Source of the DNA: Flavobacteriales bacterium
GTDB lineage: Bacteria > Bacteroidota > Bacteroidia > Flavobacteriales_D > Sanyastnellaceae
Direction: 5' to 3'
NCBI GenBank assembly: GCA_030728235.1
Contig: JANRAA010000156.1
Coordinates: forward strand, 1-17,418
Length of the DNA: 17,418 nt
Positions 14,864 to 17,418 of the stretch are shown piece after piece (within the stretch, counting starts at the first letter, position 1; the number at the start of each line of letters is the position of its first letter). The position numbers were made by a program, and so were the translations under genes. Below the pieces are notes generated by a model. It was not told the origin of the DNA, did not search any database, and saw only the letters and a program-made list of their open reading frames with translations.

Positions 14864-15214
14864 TTACTTTAGGTTTAGGAGAACAGCTTCGTTCAATGCT
14901 ATTGACATTGCATCGAAATGTTCGATGGACGGTTTTGGCGGCATTACGATATGACGCACCAACTTTAATCCACGATCTTCAAGCAGTGGCAGATCTTTCG
15001 GCATGCGATGTCCCCTCATGAAGCCCACATCGATCCCCTCCTTCTTTTTATTGAAAAAACACACCACACCGTTGCATTCAAAGTAAGGCACACCGTATTT
15101 CCAGTTTGCAATCATCCCCGGATGGGTTGACATAACAAGTGAAATCATCGCTGAGGCCACCTCTTGAAAGTCGGCATCAAGTCCGAAAAGCCATTTTTCT
15201 ATTTTAGGATGCAT
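14864..15214 (-). CDS. DUF1801-family small protein
   Basis: The 116-residue cytoplasmic protein has the YdhG/DUF1801 pattern: MHPKIEKWLFGLDADFQEVASAM, then ANWKYGVPYFECNGVVCFFN (about 36-55), GIDVGFMRGHRMPKDLPLLEDRGLKLVRHIVM (about 61-92). The W-KYG-P-F core and the basic -R-RH- region are typical. The family adopts a small alpha/beta fold related to frataxin-like proteins; its biochemical function is not established. The ATG at 15214 is preferred; the frame stays open to a TTG at 15241. The stop lies directly against the stop of the M28 gene on the other strand with no base between them. A box CACTTTTG (minus strand, 15239-15246), one mismatch from TAnnTTTG, lies 24 bases before the start. 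Confidence 0.72.
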   Translation of the reverse strand: MHPKIEKWLFGLDADFQEVASAMISLVMSTHPGMIANWKYGVPYFECNGVVCFFNKKKEGIDVGFMRGHRMPKDLPLLEDRGLKLVRHIVMPPKPSIEHFDAMSIALNEAVLLNLK

Positions 15215-15277
15215 GTTATTAACGGTGCAATGAGGATACAAAAGTGAAGTTACCTATTTATTCATGCAACATCCTTG

Positions 15278-15285
15278 TAGTTTTG
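15278..15285 (+). promoter_or_regulatory. Candidate -7 promoter element (TAnnTTTG) upstream of the TPR histidine kinase
   Basis: TAGTTTTG matches TAnnTTTG exactly and lies 87 bases before the ATG at 15373, in the 158-base divergent gap between the DUF1801 gene and the kinase. No TTTG is present at the expected -33 distance, so the support is moderate. Confidence 0.4.
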
Positions 15286-15372
15286 ATACTTTGAATTGAC
15301 CATTCACATTCAAAATACAAATTTGGCAGTTAAGACAATGGCCAAGCCAACTACGATTGTGACGACCACTTT

Positions 15373-17397
15373 ATGACCAAAGCAACCGGAATACTTGCTT
15401 GTGTAACGTTTATATCCTTGTCTGTTTGCGGACAAGATGTTGCGTTGCGCCAGGATGTTTTGGATTTTTATTTGGCCAAAGACTACAAGCGCGTGGTCGA
15501 CATGGCAGATAGTATTTTGTTTGTTGACGACGTTGAGCGCAACGAAGAAAACAGTTTGCGCTACTACAAAGCCATGTCGCAAGAGCGGTTGGAAAAGCCC
15601 GTTCAGGCGGTGCAGAACTACCTGCGCATCATTGAGAACAGCTTAGATATATCATTACTAAGCAAGGTACATAACCGCGTTGGTGAGATCTACTTCGATC
15701 AGAAAAGCTACGCGCAGGCCTTGGAGCATTATGCAAAAGCGTTGGGGTATTATGAGAAGACAGGCAATGTAGAAGCTGCAGACAACGTGCGTTTCAAGAC
15801 AGCCGTCATTCATTTGAATCGTCACGACGACGATTTAGCCAGCAATTTGCTACATCAACTATTGAAGAGCGACCGCCTCGACCCCATGCGAGTGGGACTG
15901 GTGAAAGAGAAGCTTGGGCAAGTGTATTATCAGATGGCGGAGTTTGATTCATGCCGCATGTTCTTAGACCAGGCCAATGCGCTTTACGAGGAGCACGATA
16001 TGATTTCAGAGTTGTTGCAAAACAAAGAATTCATCGTTCAATCTTTTTACGACGAAGGCCTGTATGACGAAGCCAGTGCGGCGGCTCTTCTGGCTGCAGA
16101 TGCGGCCATCAAGCATGGAGAACAGGGGGCTGCGGCGATATTTCTCATGAAGACATCTGAGCTTTATGAAAACAAACGTGATTTGCGACAGGCCATTGTT
16201 TATCAGGAGATGGCGGTTGGACTTTCAGAAACTTTGGCTGTGCAAACGCGTTTGGAGATGCAATTGTACTTGGCAACCTTGTACAGCCAGACAGAGCAGG
16301 ATGCCGACGCCTTGTTGATTTTCCACGATGCCAGTCAGCTTGCAAAGAGTGAAGAAGAGACTGTTTGGGTTGAGAAAATCGAGCGTAAACAGTCTGACTT
16401 CTTCTTAAACCGCAAGAATTATCAGGAAGCTTACATGCACCTGCGTATAGCTGACAGTTTACGGAAGACCAATCACTCTGCAGAGATACGAGCCTTGAAA
16501 CGTGAATTCAAGCTCAACAGCACATTTGAGGAAGACAGTTTTGTAACCCAAGCTGTTGAGAAAGCGGAGAGTAATAGCAACATGGCTGTTCTAAGGCTTC
16601 GCAACATACTCATTATCGGTACTATTTTTTCGGTCGTTTTTATAGTCTTGCTATATCGAGAGTTCGTCCACAAAAGAAAAGTCAGCAAAGTCTTAGAGTG
16701 GAAAGTTTACCGCAGAACCCGCGAGTTGCGCAGGGCCAACAAAGAGCTCAACACATACATCTACAAATCGTCTCATGATTTGCGGACACCGTTGACGAGT
16801 ATCAAGAGTTTGCTGCGATTGCTTGAGAAAGAAGATCACAATGCAGGAACGAAGAAATACTTGGGATTGATACAATCGTGCACCGATCAGATGGACGATA
16901 TATTGTTGAATCTTTCGCACGCTGTAGACTACAAGAAAGTCGATGTTAAAGTTGAGCAGATAGATTTCAACAAGTTGCGTTATCAGCTGCTTGAAAAAGA
17001 ATTGATTAATGCCCACTCCATTTCTATTGAGTGGGTCATACAAGAGAAAGCGCCATTCTTCTGCGATTACAAATTGCTGAAGGTGATCTTGCAGCAGACC
17101 ATTAACAACAGCATTTGTTACCGTCGGAACACCCCACAAGATTTTTGCAGAATCACCATAGTAAGTGACCATGACGGCGCCACATTGACCGTAGAAGATA
17201 ACGGATTGGGTATATCAGACAAGGTGCGCGACAACGTGTTCGACATGTTTGTGAAGGGCACCAACAAATCTACAGGAGCAGGATTGGGTCTATATCTTGT
17301 GCGCATAGCAGGAGATAAGATCCGTGCGAAGATTCAGTTAGACAGCCAAGAAAACGAAGGCAGTAAATTTACCTTCGTCATTCCGAATCTTAACTAA
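15373..17397 (+). CDS. TPR-containing membrane sensor histidine kinase
   Basis: The 674-residue protein has a Sec signal peptide (about 1-20, cut before QDVALRQ). A large tetratricopeptide-repeat region (about 25-375) follows, in which helical pairs such as SKVHNRVGEIYFDQKSYAQALEHYAKALGYYE and RVGLVKEKLGQVYYQMAEFDSCRMFLDQA are clear. Next are one membrane helix (about 411-429, NILIIGTIFSVVFIVLLY), a short basic coiled linker, a HisKA domain with SSHDLRTPLTSIKSLLRLL (His468), and a HATPase domain with the N-box LLKVILQQTINNS, DNGLGI, MFVKGT and GAGLGLYLVR. Topology therefore places the TPR sensor in the periplasm and the kinase in the cytoplasm. No receiver or DNA-binding domain is fused and no regulator is adjacent in the window. 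The family is common in Bacteroidota; the signal is unknown. Only 21 bases follow the stop and no terminator is seen in them. Confidence 0.93.
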   Translation: MTKATGILACVTFISLSVCGQDVALRQDVLDFYLAKDYKRVVDMADSILFVDDVERNEENSLRYYKAMSQERLEKPVQAVQNYLRIIENSLDISLLSKVHNRVGEIYFDQKSYAQALEHYAKALGYYEKTGNVEAADNVRFKTAVIHLNRHDDDLASNLLHQLLKSDRLDPMRVGLVKEKLGQVYYQMAEFDSCRMFLDQANALYEEHDMISELLQNKEFIVQSFYDEGLYDEASAAALLAADAAIKHGEQGAAAIFLMKTSELYENKRDLRQAIVYQEMAVGLSETLAVQTRLEMQLYLATLYSQTEQDADALLIFHDASQLAKSEEETVWVEKIERKQSDFFLNRKNYQEAYMHLRIADSLRKTNHSAEIRALKREFKLNSTFEEDSFVTQAVEKAESNSNMAVLRLRNILIIGTIFSVVFIVLLYREFVHKRKVSKVLEWKVYRRTRELRRANKELNTYIYKSSHDLRTPLTSIKSLLRLLEKEDHNAGTKKYLGLIQSCTDQMDDILLNLSHAVDYKKVDVKVEQIDFNKLRYQLLEKELINAHSISIEWVIQEKAPFFCDYKLLKVILQQTINNSICYRRNTPQDFCRITIVSDHDGATLTVEDNGLGISDKVRDNVFDMFVKGTNKSTGAGLGLYLVRIAGDKIRAKIQLDSQENEGSKFTFVIPNLN

Positions 17398-17418
17398 CTG
17401 AGCTAAACTGTTTCAAGA

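Noticed and set aside
1..17418. CRISPR array, insertion sequence, integrase, prophage, tRNA or rRNA
   Set aside because: I saw no regularly spaced direct repeats, transposase or integrase motifs, or tRNA/rRNA-like sequence by reading; a tool search was not possible.

Overview
The window reads as chromosomal DNA of a Bacteroidota bacterium, most likely a Flavobacteriales member. The evidence is: (i) an ECF sigma / FecR anti-sigma / TonB-dependent receptor / DUF4249 lipoprotein operon, a combination characteristic of this phylum; (ii) an SDR-type L-threonine dehydrogenase closest in motifs to those known from Flavobacterium/Cytophaga; (iii) copies of the Bacteroidota promoter element TAnnTTTG; (iv) almost no Shine-Dalgarno sequences before start codons. 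No phage, transposon, CRISPR, rRNA or tRNA signal is visible. Genes are densely packed and no gap exceeds about 200 bases.

Layout. 2-628 (+) is the C-terminal end of a PpiD/SurA-type periplasmic folding factor. It converges through a shared hairpin terminator on a QueA-like gene (677-1855, -). A strong minus-strand terminator (1880-1912) then closes a four-gene minus-strand operon, 6872 to 2045: ECF sigma factor, TonB-dependent receptor with an N-terminal STN domain, DUF4249 lipoprotein, and FecR anti-sigma factor placed last. Divergent from it is a plus-strand run: a secreted alpha/beta hydrolase (7075-8451), a LytS-type sensor kinase (8511-9569) with its LytTR response regulator (9572-10315), L-threonine 3-dehydrogenase (10408-11382), a secreted MORN/YwqK-repeat protein (11427-12311, followed by a terminator), cysteinyl-tRNA synthetase (12409-13899) and an overlapping M28 lipoprotein that resembles bacterial type II glutaminyl cyclase (13889-14863). 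A small DUF1801 gene (14864-15214, -) converges on the last of these with no spacer. The window ends with a TPR-containing membrane histidine kinase (15373-17397, +).

How the genes work together. The sigma/receptor/lipoprotein/FecR operon looks like a cell-surface signalling and uptake unit: substrate binding at the receptor would signal through its STN domain to FecR and release the sigma factor. The LytS/LytTR pair is a complete two-component system with the hydrolase just upstream. The terminal TPR kinase has no regulator in the window. The rest are housekeeping genes (queA-like, tdh, cysS). I see no clearly undescribed system. The least ordinary items are the sigma operon with FecR last and two STN-like modules, several promoter-like boxes only 4-5 bases from a start codon, and a dyad covering the tdh promoter.
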